Part shown: one piece after another, positions 8,863 to 17,429 of the stretch
Layout: each line of letters begins with the position of its first letter
Numbering within the stretch: the first letter of the stretch is position 1
DNA from: Acidovorax defluvii
GTDB taxonomy: Bacteria; Pseudomonadota; Gammaproteobacteria; Burkholderiales; Burkholderiaceae_C
Assembly (NCBI GenBank): GCA_003268905.1
Contig: QLTU01000029.1
Span: 1-36,558, forward strand
Direction of reading: 5' to 3'
Length of the DNA: 36,558 nucleotides
Notes under the pieces: model-generated
Databases searched by the model: none
The model's input: the letters and a program-made list of their open reading frames with translations, nothing else
What the model was told of the DNA's origin: nothing
Program-made: the position numbers and the translations under genes

Positions 8863-9989
8863 GCCAGGTACTCGCCCCCCAAGCCTCGCGCCGGCTGCCG
8901 TTCACACATGTGCGCGCCTGGGCTGTCATGGACAGTGTCCGTATGCCAAAGGACGAGCTCAGTGTGGTGTTGTCGGCGACGGCAGACGGCACCTACAGCT
9001 TGGAGCAAGACATCACTGAGGCCATGCAATTCGTTGATCGAGGGCAGGCCATTGGGAGAGCAATGCTTGCTGGCGGGCTGCTGGGCCAAAGCCAAGGCAC
9101 GACGAAAGAGGAGCGTCTGCAGGCATCTTTGGCCGCATTACACGACGAGCGTAATCGGCAGATCGGAACATTTCCGGTTCTGTTTTTCGTGGGGCATGGC
9201 GAAGTGGATGTGCGGTTTGACTCGCCATTGCACGAGGACGATGACGAGGTGGTGACTTTTGACGCCTTCGACAAAGGCTCGGTACGCCAACAGTTTGAGC
9301 ACGGCCATCGGGCAATGCAGTTGGCGCTGGCGCTGGAGTCGGGCGATCGCATGCGCTTTCGCGAAGTGGGTGGCGGCACCTACTGCACCATGCCCAGTGG
9401 CAAGCCTTTTCACAGCATCAGCTTTCACATGGGTGCGGAAGGTAGCGTCTCCAGGTCATTTATGCCCGGCTCGGTGCCGAGCATCGCGCGCAGGTTCGCG
9501 ATGCTCAACAGTCAGAGCGAGCTCGCGTCCACGGTTCGTTTGTTCGCTGACATGGCTGCTTTCGGCCGGGAGCCATTTCGGGCCTTCGTTTCCGGCTGGA
9601 CTGCTCTGGAAATTCTTGTGAAGAAGTCTTTCAAAGAATACGAGAGCGAGTTTTATGAAGGTCTGACCTTTCCTCATCAGCCTGAGCTGGCGCAGCAATT
9701 TTTGGAGCGTGCACGAGCATCTTTAGGCAAATCTCTCAACGTGCGTGATCAGTTCCTTGCCATGTCAGCGGTGCTGCTCCCGCAGCAGTCGACGGCTGAT
9801 GCACAGGCAGATCTCGATGCATTCCTGGCTATCAAGAAGCAACGGGACAACATCGCCCATGGAGGCGAGTTCGATGAACCTCGGCTGCCTTTGGCAGAGC
9901 TGAATCGGCTTTTGATGAAGTACCTAGCTGCACATGCTGACAGCGCCAGGCTGAAACCACTTTGTAGCGGTCCAAATTTATCACCGTGA
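8859..9989 (+). CDS. HEPN-domain (Apea-like) protein inserted in the BREX operon
   Basis: This protein of 376 residues starts at GTG 8859, overlapping the pglX stop by 4 bp, so it is probably translationally coupled. The N-terminal half is not recognised. The C-terminal third resembles an Apea-type HEPN domain: GWTALEILVKK, then an R-x4-H motif RDNIAH at residues 329-334 in AIKKQRDNIAHGGEF. HEPN domains with R-x4-H are commonly metal-independent RNases in toxin and defence proteins, so an RNA-cleaving effector is possible. The alternative is a non-catalytic scaffold. Its stop overlaps the next gene start (GTGA). The position between pglX and the TAC module suggests an accessory defence role, which is inference. 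The domain call rests on the motif and local pattern only. Confidence 0.65.
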   Translation: MSQVLAPQASRRLPFTHVRAWAVMDSVRMPKDELSVVLSATADGTYSLEQDITEAMQFVDRGQAIGRAMLAGGLLGQSQGTTKEERLQASLAALHDERNRQIGTFPVLFFVGHGEVDVRFDSPLHEDDDEVVTFDAFDKGSVRQQFEHGHRAMQLALALESGDRMRFREVGGGTYCTMPSGKPFHSISFHMGAEGSVSRSFMPGSVPSIARRFAMLNSQSELASTVRLFADMAAFGREPFRAFVSGWTALEILVKKSFKEYESEFYEGLTFPHQPELAQQFLERARASLGKSLNVRDQFLAMSAVLLPQQSTADAQADLDAFLAIKKQRDNIAHGGEFDEPRLPLAELNRLLMKYLAAHADSARLKPLCSGPNLSP

Positions 9990-10429
9990 TAAACTATTCG
10001 CACACTTACTGGCATGTTGAACCGACTTCGATCCAGCGTCCGAGCCTGAACAAACGGTCTAGCCGCAAGATTATTGGCGGGCCTTTGATCAAGCTGGAAG
10101 CGGTACAGGCACTGCTCAAGAGCGGTGTTTTCGACACCGACCAACTGTGGTTGGCAACAAACGACTGTGAAAAGGATCTTTTAAAGGAGCGCTGGTCCAT
10201 CTACGACGTGCTTCAAATGCTGGCCGATATGGATGGCACGGTGGATTACTACAAGTCCGAATGGTGTGAGGTGTTGGGAGACCGATTTGTACCCTGCGAT
10301 GTCTACCGAACACCCTACGACGCAGAACGCAAGCGCCGGCATCCCAAAGGCTTGCTGGTTTACATAAAGTTTTCGATTGAGTTGGATGGGACGCTGACCA
10401 TAGCGCTCGTTTCCTGTCATGCAGCCTGA
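9986..10429 (+). CDS. mqsR: MqsR-like mRNA interferase toxin of a TAC module
   Basis: The protein has 147 residues. The part from about residue 30 follows the MqsR/RelE-fold toxin pattern: GPLIKLEAVQALLKSG, then DYYKSEW, DVYRT and LLVYIKFSIE with a final strand LTIALVSCH. E. coli MqsR is 98 residues and cleaves mRNA at GCU; this one has about 30 extra N-terminal residues and a short insert after DVYR. The GTG at 9986 overlaps the HEPN stop. The antitoxin gene follows after 21 bp, giving the toxin-first order of mqsRA. The neighbourhood (zinc-finger antitoxin plus SecB-like chaperone) strongly supports the call. Cleavage specificity cannot be read from sequence. Confidence 0.82.
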   Translation: MINYSHTYWHVEPTSIQRPSLNKRSSRKIIGGPLIKLEAVQALLKSGVFDTDQLWLATNDCEKDLLKERWSIYDVLQMLADMDGTVDYYKSEWCEVLGDRFVPCDVYRTPYDAERKRRHPKGLLVYIKFSIELDGTLTIALVSCHAA

Positions 10430-10450
10430 ACGAAAAAAGGAAGAGTCATC

Positions 10451-11098
10451 ATGAACAGCCCGAAGAACCTCCCTCTGTGCCCTGCCTGCCGCAAGGGGCA
10501 TCTGCACGTCACCACGCGCAACGAGGTCTTTCGTCCGCGAAGTGTTGAAGTGGTGGTGGAGTTGCTGGCCTCGAAGTGCGACGCTTGTGGTGTGCAGACC
10601 ACCCGTGCGTCGCAGCATGAGGAAAACCTGCGCCGCTTGGCAGCGCGCAAGCAACACTACGGCAGTGTGCTGATGGGCGAGGAGATCATGACGCTGCGCA
10701 AGCGCTACGGCCTCACGCAGCAGGCTGCGGCCAAGATTTTCGGCAAAGGAAAGATCGCGTTCTCGCGTTACGAGAACGAGGTGACCTACCCCGACGACAG
10801 CACCATGCTGCTGCTGCGCATGGCCCTGGAAAAGCCGGACAGCCTGAAGTGGCTGGCTGACAAGGCTGGGGTGGAGCTGCCAATGTGGCAAGAGCGCTGC
10901 AAGGACGGGCGTCCCTCGCTACGGATGGTGGAGGCATCGCAGAAGGTGCGCACGGCCGTGAGCGAGCAGATCGACATACCAGCGAAGATGTATGGCATGC
11001 CGTCGTCTGGCACAGGGTGGCATGCATTGATGCCTATGGGTCACACACCATCCGAGATTTTTGAGCGCACCTGGGACGCAACAAGGGTGATGGCATGA
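10451..11098 (+). CDS. mqsA: MqsA-family antitoxin with extended C-terminus (chaperone-addicted)
   Basis: This protein has 215 residues. An N-terminal zinc-binding domain carries Cys10, Cys13, Cys43 and Cys46 (CPAC and CDAC). An XRE helix-turn-helix follows at about 77-125 (EIMTLRKRYGLTQQAAAKIF, then FSRYENE). This is the YgiT/MqsA layout: the N-terminus binds the toxin and the HTH binds the operon promoter. E. coli MqsA has 131 residues, so about 75 extra residues lie at the C-terminus, including a hydrophobic aromatic patch (IPAKMYGMPSSGTGWHALM). In TAC systems such extensions are the chaperone-addiction segment that makes the antitoxin depend on the SecB-like chaperone. The gene has GGAAGAG ahead of ATG 10451 and overlaps the chaperone gene by 4 bp. 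Confidence 0.88.
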   Translation: MNSPKNLPLCPACRKGHLHVTTRNEVFRPRSVEVVVELLASKCDACGVQTTRASQHEENLRRLAARKQHYGSVLMGEEIMTLRKRYGLTQQAAAKIFGKGKIAFSRYENEVTYPDDSTMLLLRMALEKPDSLKWLADKAGVELPMWQERCKDGRPSLRMVEASQKVRTAVSEQIDIPAKMYGMPSSGTGWHALMPMGHTPSEIFERTWDATRVMA

Positions 11099-11631
11099 AG
11101 GCAAGCCCCATACAGCTGCTGCAGCTGATGTTCAAGCACGTGAAGGTTGAGCTCGACCCTGAGCACCTGCCTGCTGAGGTGCCCAACCCGTTGACTTCGG
11201 TTTTCACGTTCGACGGGGTTGGAGTGCACTCGGAGGTGGGAATTGGCGAACCAGATCCAGATCATGAAAAGGGCACGCTGTTTTTTGTCGGGCTTCGGGT
11301 TGTAGTGGACAACGTGCCCGATCCGGAACGGCTAGAACAGAAGTTCGCCCCCTACAAGGTGGACGTGGCAGCTGAAGGTGTGTTCTTGGTGCCCAAGAGC
11401 GCGGAGCAGCAGCCCGAGGACGCTGAAGACTTGGCAGTCGTAAATGGTGCCTCCATGTTGTGGTCAGCGGTGAGGGAGCAGGTATCGATGCTGACCTCGC
11501 GTATGCGTGCTGGTCCAGTCGTTCTGCCCACTGTGCAGTTTCTTGATTTGAAGAAGCGGAACGGGGCGTCAGAAGTAGCGGCTTCTCCTGCGGTTGCCGC
11601 AAAGAGAGTGCGTCGTTCAGCAAAAACCTGA
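11095..11631 (+). CDS. SecB-like chaperone of the TAC module
   Basis: This protein of 178 residues resembles SecB. Residues 119-151 (ASMLWSAVREQVSMLTSRM, then PVVLPTVQFLDL) match the SecB signature in which a helix leads into a Pro-rich strand (in SecB, roughly FP-AR-IADL--R-GFP-L-L-P-NF). The N-terminal half gives alternating hydrophobic strands expected of the SecB fold. It directly follows and overlaps the antitoxin gene (ATGA at 11095-11098), the order seen in toxin-antitoxin-chaperone operons. The likely role is to bind the nascent antitoxin C-terminus and protect it from aggregation and proteolysis, so that chaperone titration by phage or stress frees the toxin. A housekeeping secB role is unlikely in this context. 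Confidence 0.82.
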   Translation: MKASPIQLLQLMFKHVKVELDPEHLPAEVPNPLTSVFTFDGVGVHSEVGIGEPDPDHEKGTLFFVGLRVVVDNVPDPERLEQKFAPYKVDVAAEGVFLVPKSAEQQPEDAEDLAVVNGASMLWSAVREQVSMLTSRMRAGPVVLPTVQFLDLKKRNGASEVAASPAVAAKRVRRSAKT

Positions 11632-11659
11632 AGCGTGCGACCACCTGCAAGGAATGACC

Positions 11660-12940
11660 GTGATCAGAAGCTTCTACATCGACAACTTCAAGTCGTTGAT
11701 CGATTTCCGTCTCCCTCCAGAGCCTCACCAGTTGGGATCTTTTACTTGTCTGGTTGGGTTGAACGGAGCGGGTAAGTCCACGGTGCTACAGGCTTTTGAC
11801 TTTGTCGGGCACTTGGCCAACGGGCAGGTGGCGGCTTGGCTTAAGCAGCGTGAGTGGAAAGCCGCTAATCTAACCAGCCGGTTCCTCAAAAGGAAACTGA
11901 TTCCATTCGGACTGGAAATCGAGGTGCCCGGTGAGGGGCGCATTGTGTGGAGTGGCTCGTTCAACACCACTGAGATGCGCTGCACCGCAGAGACTGTGAC
12001 TGTCGATGGAGTGGAGCAAGTGCTTCACATAAAGGACGGTCAATTGCTGGTGTCTGGCACAGACAGCAAGCCCTCGGTGCAGTATCCCGTGCGAGCCATG
12101 AGGTACGAGGGATCTACCCTTTCGTTCATTGATGTTCGCGATGTTCATCCTGCCTTGGGTGTACTCAAGCACGTTGCCGCCAATCTGCGTTCGCTCGATC
12201 TTTTGTCTCCCCAATCGATGCGCCGACGTGCCAAGGAGGGTGCCGATATTGGCTACGGCGGTGAGCGTCTGAGCGCCTTTATCCATGGGCTGCCCTCCCA
12301 GGACAAGGAGGCGCTGACCACGGCGTTGAAGAAGTTCTACCCTCAAGTCGCTGAGCTTGCCACCACCGCGTTGCGTGCCGGCTGGAAAAATTTGCGCGTC
12401 GTGGAACAGTACGACGGTGCAAAGAACATTCCGCATCAGAAGGAATTACTAGAAGCCACCGATAGCAAGGTGGGGGCAAAAGCTTTCCGGCTTGAGTCGG
12501 ATGCTCGCCAGGTCAATGATGGCTTGCTACGCGTGTTGGCCATCCTCTCGCAGGTGAGTCTTTCGGATGTTGCCCAAGGTATATCTGCATTGGGTACACC
12601 GAATCAAAGCTGTGTGCTTTTCGATGAAATTGAGAACGGCATCAACCCGGAGTTGATGCAGAAACTTGTCGAGTTGCTGCTCGAAGCACCGCGTCAGGTA
12701 GTCGTCACTACCCACAGCCCTTTGGTACTGAATTACCTGCCCGATGCCGTTGCTAAGGAGGCCGTATTGCTGCTGTACCGCAACAAAGAAGGGCATACGA
12801 AAGTGGTCCGGTTGTTTGATCTACCGAGCACGCAGAAGAAGCTGGCTCTGCTGGGGCCTGGAGAGGTCTTTGTTGACACGAACCTGGGTGATCTTCCCGC
12901 CGAGGCGATGACGCTTTCCCAGATCGCACCGGCGTCATGA
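11660..12940 (+). CDS. AAA (ABC-type, OLD/RecF-like) ATPase of a two-gene defence module
   Basis: This protein of 426 residues has an N-terminal FYIDNFKSL opening typical of RecF/OLD-like ATPases. Walker A is GLNGAGKST (33-41). The Walker B/Glu is CVLFDEIENGINPELMQKL (D322, E323), and the H-switch THSPLVLNYL follows. The GTG at 11660 has AAGGA six bases upstream; the in-frame ATG at 11654 directly touches that motif, so GTG is preferred. It overlaps the TOPRIM-like gene by 4 bp. Such ATPases paired with a TOPRIM or DUF4276 protein sense phage activity in several defence systems (for example PARIS AriA-AriB, or split OLD pairs). Which known family this pair belongs to is not settled by inspection. 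Confidence 0.85.
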   Translation: MIRSFYIDNFKSLIDFRLPPEPHQLGSFTCLVGLNGAGKSTVLQAFDFVGHLANGQVAAWLKQREWKAANLTSRFLKRKLIPFGLEIEVPGEGRIVWSGSFNTTEMRCTAETVTVDGVEQVLHIKDGQLLVSGTDSKPSVQYPVRAMRYEGSTLSFIDVRDVHPALGVLKHVAANLRSLDLLSPQSMRRRAKEGADIGYGGERLSAFIHGLPSQDKEALTTALKKFYPQVAELATTALRAGWKNLRVVEQYDGAKNIPHQKELLEATDSKVGAKAFRLESDARQVNDGLLRVLAILSQVSLSDVAQGISALGTPNQSCVLFDEIENGINPELMQKLVELLLEAPRQVVVTTHSPLVLNYLPDAVAKEAVLLLYRNKEGHTKVVRLFDLPSTQKKLALLGPGEVFVDTNLGDLPAEAMTLSQIAPAS

Positions 12941-13680
12941 GATTGCTTCTTTCAGGCGAAGGGCCCACCGATCTCGGTCAGGAGAAGCCCACCCCAGGCG
13001 GGGTGGCGTTCGTGCCGGGGCCGATGGCCTGGATCGTAGACAAGCTGCTGGAGCGCTATCACACTGGGTACAGCCTGCTGGAGGCGCATCAGGCCGGCGC
13101 GGATTGCGTCACATATGTGCGAGAAAAGGCTCTGGCAGATTTGGGCAAACGAGGCTCGCCACTGTTGCCTGGTCTGAAGTTTGGCAAGGGCACGGCTTTT
13201 TTTGCTCGCAACGCGCAGGCCTTAGGACTATTGGCCAAACAGACCTGTGAACAAGAAGCACAGCCAGTGCTGGCGGTGCTGTTCCGCGACGGCGACGGTG
13301 TCAGCGCAACGCCGACGGGGGAGTGGCAAGAGAAAGTGGATTCGATGCATCGCGGCTTTGCGCTGGTTGAGTGCGATACGGGTGTGCCGATGGTGCCTAG
13401 GCCCAAATCAGAAGCCTGGTTGTTGTGCGCACTACGTTTACCCGGCTATGTGAACTGTGCGCCGCTTGAAGATGCGTCTGGCAACGATGCCAGCCCGAAC
13501 TCGCTGAAGAAGCAACTTGCTGCGCTGTGCGGCGGAGAGGATCCATCTGCAGATCAGCAGACTGATTGGATCGTTACCGGAGCAGTTGATCCACTTCGCA
13601 TCGATATGCCAAGTTTCAACGCATTCAAACAATCACTTTGCGCAGCTGCCCAGAACGCGGGATTGCCTCTACTGCCATGA
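12937..13680 (+). CDS. DUF4276/TOPRIM-like partner of the AAA ATPase
   Basis: This protein of 247 residues opens LLLSGEGPTDLG with an acidic E8, has VLAVLFRDGDG with D118 and D120, and PMVPRPKSEAWLLCA with E159. This spaced Glu / DxD / Glu-x-Trp pattern is that of TOPRIM-type DUF4276 proteins, thought to be nucleases. The ATG overlaps the ATPase stop. It would be the effector whose activity the ATPase controls, as with AriB in PARIS, although that is inference by analogy. A 59-bp gap separates it from pglY. The motif match is clear, but the family name is from memory. Confidence 0.7.
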   Translation: MRLLLSGEGPTDLGQEKPTPGGVAFVPGPMAWIVDKLLERYHTGYSLLEAHQAGADCVTYVREKALADLGKRGSPLLPGLKFGKGTAFFARNAQALGLLAKQTCEQEAQPVLAVLFRDGDGVSATPTGEWQEKVDSMHRGFALVECDTGVPMVPRPKSEAWLLCALRLPGYVNCAPLEDASGNDASPNSLKKQLAALCGGEDPSADQQTDWIVTGAVDPLRIDMPSFNAFKQSLCAAAQNAGLPLLP

Positions 13681-13739
13681 CTGATGCCCTGCTTATCCAG
13701 AGCTTGCTGACAACAAAAGTTTGAGGGAAAAGAACCAAC

Positions 13740-16700
13740 ATGACCTTAGTGAGAGACCTCATCCATATCCCCGAGCGGGTGCATCAAGGCGACTTTGTTC
13801 TGCAACTGTCCAAGGGCGTGACCGAGCCAGAGCAGACGCTTCGCGATTACGTGGTGACGCCGCAGCTGGTGGATGCCTTTGCCAATGCACTGGGCTTTAT
13901 CCAGCAAGCAGTGCAGACCGGGGGCAGCAAGGCGGCTTACCTGCATGGCAGTTTTGGCTCCGGTAAGAGCCACTTCATGGCCGTGCTGAATTTGCTTTTG
14001 GCAGGCAACACCCAGGCGCGGGCGACGCCTGAGCTGGCCGATGTGGTGGCCCGCCACAGCTGGACGGATGGGCGCAAGTTCTTGCTCGTGCCGTACCACA
14101 TGATTGGTGCGCGCGATATGGAGTCGGCCATCCTAGGGCAGTACGCTGAGTTCGTGCGCAAGCTGCATCCCGATGCGCCGGTGCCAGGTTTTTATCTGGC
14201 CGAAGGTATGTTCAAGGATGCACGCGATCTGCGTGATCGCATGGGTGATGATGCCTTCTTCGCCAAACTCAATGAGGGTGCCAGCAGCGGAGGCGATGGC
14301 GGCTGGGGGGCATTTGAAAGTGGTTGGGATGCGGTGTCCTTTGAAGCTGCAATGCTGGAGGCGCCGAACGGTGAGGAGCGCTCGCGCCTGGTGGGCGATC
14401 TGATCACGCAGTTCTTCTCTGCCTACCGGACGCTGGCGGGCAGCGGCGAATCGTTCGTGTCGCTCGACGATGGCCTGAGCATCATGAGCCGGCACGCCAA
14501 GGCGCTGGGCTATGACGCTGTCATTCTGTTTCTGGACGAGCTGGTGCTCTGGCTGGCCAGCCATGCGGCGGATGTCAACTTCGTCAGCCGTGAGGGCACC
14601 AAGCTGGTCAAGCTGGTAGAAGCCACCAATGCCGATCGGCCCATTCCGCTGGTCAGCTTTGTGGCGCGCCAGCGTGACCTGCGTGATCTGGTGGGTGAAA
14701 ACCTGGCCGGTTCGGTGCAGGTGCAGTTCAGTGATGTGCTCAAGCATTGGGAGGCGCGCTTTCACCGCATCACCCTGGAAGATCGCAATCTTCCCGCGAT
14801 TGCCGAAAGGCGCGTGCTGCGCCCGCTGGATGAAGCTGCGCGACAGACCTTGCAGGGCACCTTTGACGATCTGCTGAAGATGCGCAAAGAGGTACTCGAC
14901 ACGCTCCTGACCACCTCGGCAGACCGGGACATGTTCCGCAAGGTGTACCCGTTCTCGCCAGCGCTGGTGCAAACCTTGATTGCCGTGTCGGCCGCCCTGC
15001 AGCGCGAGCGCACGGCACTCAAGTTGATGCTGCAGCTGCTTGTAGACCGCCGCGCAGACCTGGAGCTGGGCCAGTTGATCCCGGTGGGAGACCTGTACGA
15101 CGCCATTGCTGAGGGTGATGAACCCTTCAGCGAAGGCATGCGCCTGCACTTTGAGAATGCCAAGCGCCTTTACAACCAGCGCTTGCTGCCGATGCTGGAG
15201 CGGCAGCACAACGTGACCTGGGATGCGATCAAGCTGGGGCAGGCCGACGCGGCAGCGGCCAAGAACTTGCGCAATGATGCCCGGTTGCTGAAGACGTTGC
15301 TGCTGGGGGCACTGGTGCCCGAAGTGGAATCGCTCAAGGCTTTGAGCGCGCAGCGCCTTGCGGCTCTGAACCACGGAACCTTCCGCTCGCCCATCCCAGG
15401 GCGCGAGGCGCAAGACGTGCTGCGCAAGTGCCGTGACTGGGCCGGCGAAATCGGTGAGATCAAGATCACTGAAGACCAGAATCCGATCATTTCCATCCAG
15501 GTGACGGGTGTCGATATCGAGCCGATTCTGCGTGCTGCAGAGGCCAACGACAACCCAGGCAACCGCCGCAAGCGTATTCGAGAGGCGTTGTTCAAGGAAT
15601 TGGAAATTGCAGACACGGGAGACTTGTTCAACACCTACGAGTTCAACTGGCGCGGTACGAGGCGTGAAGTCGAGCTGCTGTATGAGAACGTGCGCGAGAT
15701 GACCGATGACCGTCTGCGTGGCCGCTCCGGCACGTGGACGGTGGTGCTGGACTTCCCGTTTGACGATGCCAACTTCGGCCCGGCCGATGACCTGGCGCGA
15801 CTGGGGACCTATCGAGGGGGCGATACCAAGACGCTGGTGTGGATTCCCTCGTTCCTGAGCAACAAGGCCCTGGCCGACTTGGGTCGTCTGGTCGTGCTGG
15901 ATTACATCCTGCAGGGTGATCGCTTTGATACCTATGCGGGCCACTTGTCGTTTGTGGACCGCGTGCAGGCGAAGGCACTGGCCCGCAACCAGTTCGAACA
16001 ACTGCGCATCAAACTGCGCTCACAGTTGGAAGTGGCCTATGGCGTCAGCACCGAACCGCAGGACGCGATCAACAGCCCGTTGACAGCTGACCAGCAGTTC
16101 CGTTCACTGGACCCGACGCTGTTGCCAAGGCCTCCCGTGGGCGCGGATTTTCGGTCGGCTTTCGAGAGCCTGCTGGGCCAGTTGTTTGCCCATCAGTATC
16201 CGGCCCACCCCGAGTTCGATACCGAAATCAAGCCGGCCGTCATTCGCAAGATCTGGCCTGAGGTGCAGAAGGCGATTGAGGCGCCGGGGCAGCGGGGGTT
16301 GGTGCAGGACACCGGCGTCCGGAAGCTGGTGCGCTCGGTGGTCAACCCCTGCCAGCTGGGGCAGATGGCTGAAACGCACCTGCTGATCGAGCCGCATTGG
16401 CAATCGCACTTTTCACAAAGTCACGCGCGAGACGGTGGCGGTGCCATCACGGTCGCCAAGCTGAGGCAGTGGATCGACCTACCTAAACCCATGGGGCTGC
16501 CGCTGGAGCTGCAGAACCTCATCATTTTGGCGTTCGCTGCATCCACCAGCCGCCGCTTCACCATGCGTGGTGGGCCATTCGAGCCGTCGGTGGACAGCAT
16601 GCCCGATGAACTGGAGCTGCGGGAGCAATCGCTGCCGAATACGGTTGACTGGCAACTGGCGTTGCAGCGAGCATCCAGCCTGTTTGGATTGACCCTGGGT

Positions 16701-17429
16701 CAGACGCTCAACGCCGCCAACGTGGGCAAGCTGGTGGACGAGGTCAAGCAGAAGGTCGCGGAGAAACGCGACGCGGTGACGCGCCTTGTGGTGCACGTTC
16801 GGGATCGTGCCGGCCGATATGCGGCCGGAGCCGCGGGCGCTCGCCAGCAAACGGCAGAGTCTGCCCAGTCCCTGCTCGCCGCAGTGGCGTCGGCTGCCGA
16901 TTCAGAACTTGTCGCAGCGCTGGCCGGTGCCGATCTTCAGACCTCGGAGGCTGCCGTTGGTCGTGCCTTGGGTCAGGCGAGGGCCTGTGCCGATGCGCTG
17001 GAGTTGGGCAGCTACTGGCAGCTGTTCGACGTGGTGCTGAAACTGAGCGATCACCGAGCGGAGGCCGCCCAGGTCATTGGGCGTCGTCTGGCCGAGGTGC
17101 TGACCAGCGATGAACATGTGCTGGGATTGAAGGGCAGGCTTGATGAATTGCATCGTGACGCCATGGCTTTGCTCGCTGCTGCTGCACCGGTGCCTGCCCC
17201 TGAGCCGGCTTCTGTGCTCGTGCCGGGGTTATCTGCCCCTGCTCCAGTGACGATCCCTGCTGTGCCGGCCAATCTGGCGCCGGAAGTGGTGGCCGAGAAA
17301 CAGCAGTTGCATCTGTCAGGTGCTGAAGCAGTGGCCGCGTTGGATGAATTGAAGGCCCGTGTGATCAGTGAGCGTGATCTTGAGTTGACACTGAGCTGGC
17401 GTCTGCAACGCAAGGGCACTCAGCAATGA
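13740..17429 (+). CDS. pglY: BREX-2 ATPase PglY (BrxC-like P-loop protein)
   Basis: This 1229-residue protein is the large P-loop ATPase of type 2 BREX, the counterpart of BrxC. It opens with LVRDLIHIPERVHQGDFVLQ, a start typical of the family, and has Walker A GSFGSGKSH at residues 70-78. LFLDELVLWLA (about 261-271) is the likely Walker B. A Pro/Ala-rich linker occurs near 1140-1190 before a charged C-terminal segment. Known BREX data place BrxC/PglY in a large complex with PglX and PglZ. The gene starts the second half of the operon, and its stop overlaps the pglZ start (ATGA). Confidence 0.93.
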   Translation: MTLVRDLIHIPERVHQGDFVLQLSKGVTEPEQTLRDYVVTPQLVDAFANALGFIQQAVQTGGSKAAYLHGSFGSGKSHFMAVLNLLLAGNTQARATPELADVVARHSWTDGRKFLLVPYHMIGARDMESAILGQYAEFVRKLHPDAPVPGFYLAEGMFKDARDLRDRMGDDAFFAKLNEGASSGGDGGWGAFESGWDAVSFEAAMLEAPNGEERSRLVGDLITQFFSAYRTLAGSGESFVSLDDGLSIMSRHAKALGYDAVILFLDELVLWLASHAADVNFVSREGTKLVKLVEATNADRPIPLVSFVARQRDLRDLVGENLAGSVQVQFSDVLKHWEARFHRITLEDRNLPAIAERRVLRPLDEAARQTLQGTFDDLLKMRKEVLDTLLTTSADRDMFRKVYPFSPALVQTLIAVSAALQRERTALKLMLQLLVDRRADLELGQLIPVGDLYDAIAEGDEPFSEGMRLHFENAKRLYNQRLLPMLERQHNVTWDAIKLGQADAAAAKNLRNDARLLKTLLLGALVPEVESLKALSAQRLAALNHGTFRSPIPGREAQDVLRKCRDWAGEIGEIKITEDQNPIISIQVTGVDIEPILRAAEANDNPGNRRKRIREALFKELEIADTGDLFNTYEFNWRGTRREVELLYENVREMTDDRLRGRSGTWTVVLDFPFDDANFGPADDLARLGTYRGGDTKTLVWIPSFLSNKALADLGRLVVLDYILQGDRFDTYAGHLSFVDRVQAKALARNQFEQLRIKLRSQLEVAYGVSTEPQDAINSPLTADQQFRSLDPTLLPRPPVGADFRSAFESLLGQLFAHQYPAHPEFDTEIKPAVIRKIWPEVQKAIEAPGQRGLVQDTGVRKLVRSVVNPCQLGQMAETHLLIEPHWQSHFSQSHARDGGGAITVAKLRQWIDLPKPMGLPLELQNLIILAFAASTSRRFTMRGGPFEPSVDSMPDELELREQSLPNTVDWQLALQRASSLFGLTLGQTLNAANVGKLVDEVKQKVAEKRDAVTRLVVHVRDRAGRYAAGAAGARQQTAESAQSLLAAVASAADSELVAALAGADLQTSEAAVGRALGQARACADALELGSYWQLFDVVLKLSDHRAEAAQVIGRRLAEVLTSDEHVLGLKGRLDELHRDAMALLAAAAPVPAPEPASVLVPGLSAPAPVTIPAVPANLAPEVVAEKQQLHLSGAEAVAALDELKARVISERDLELTLSWRLQRKGTQQ

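Noticed and set aside
14133..16001. Minus-strand open frame of 622 codons opposite pglY
   Set aside because: No start context or family, and fully antisense to the PglY coding region.
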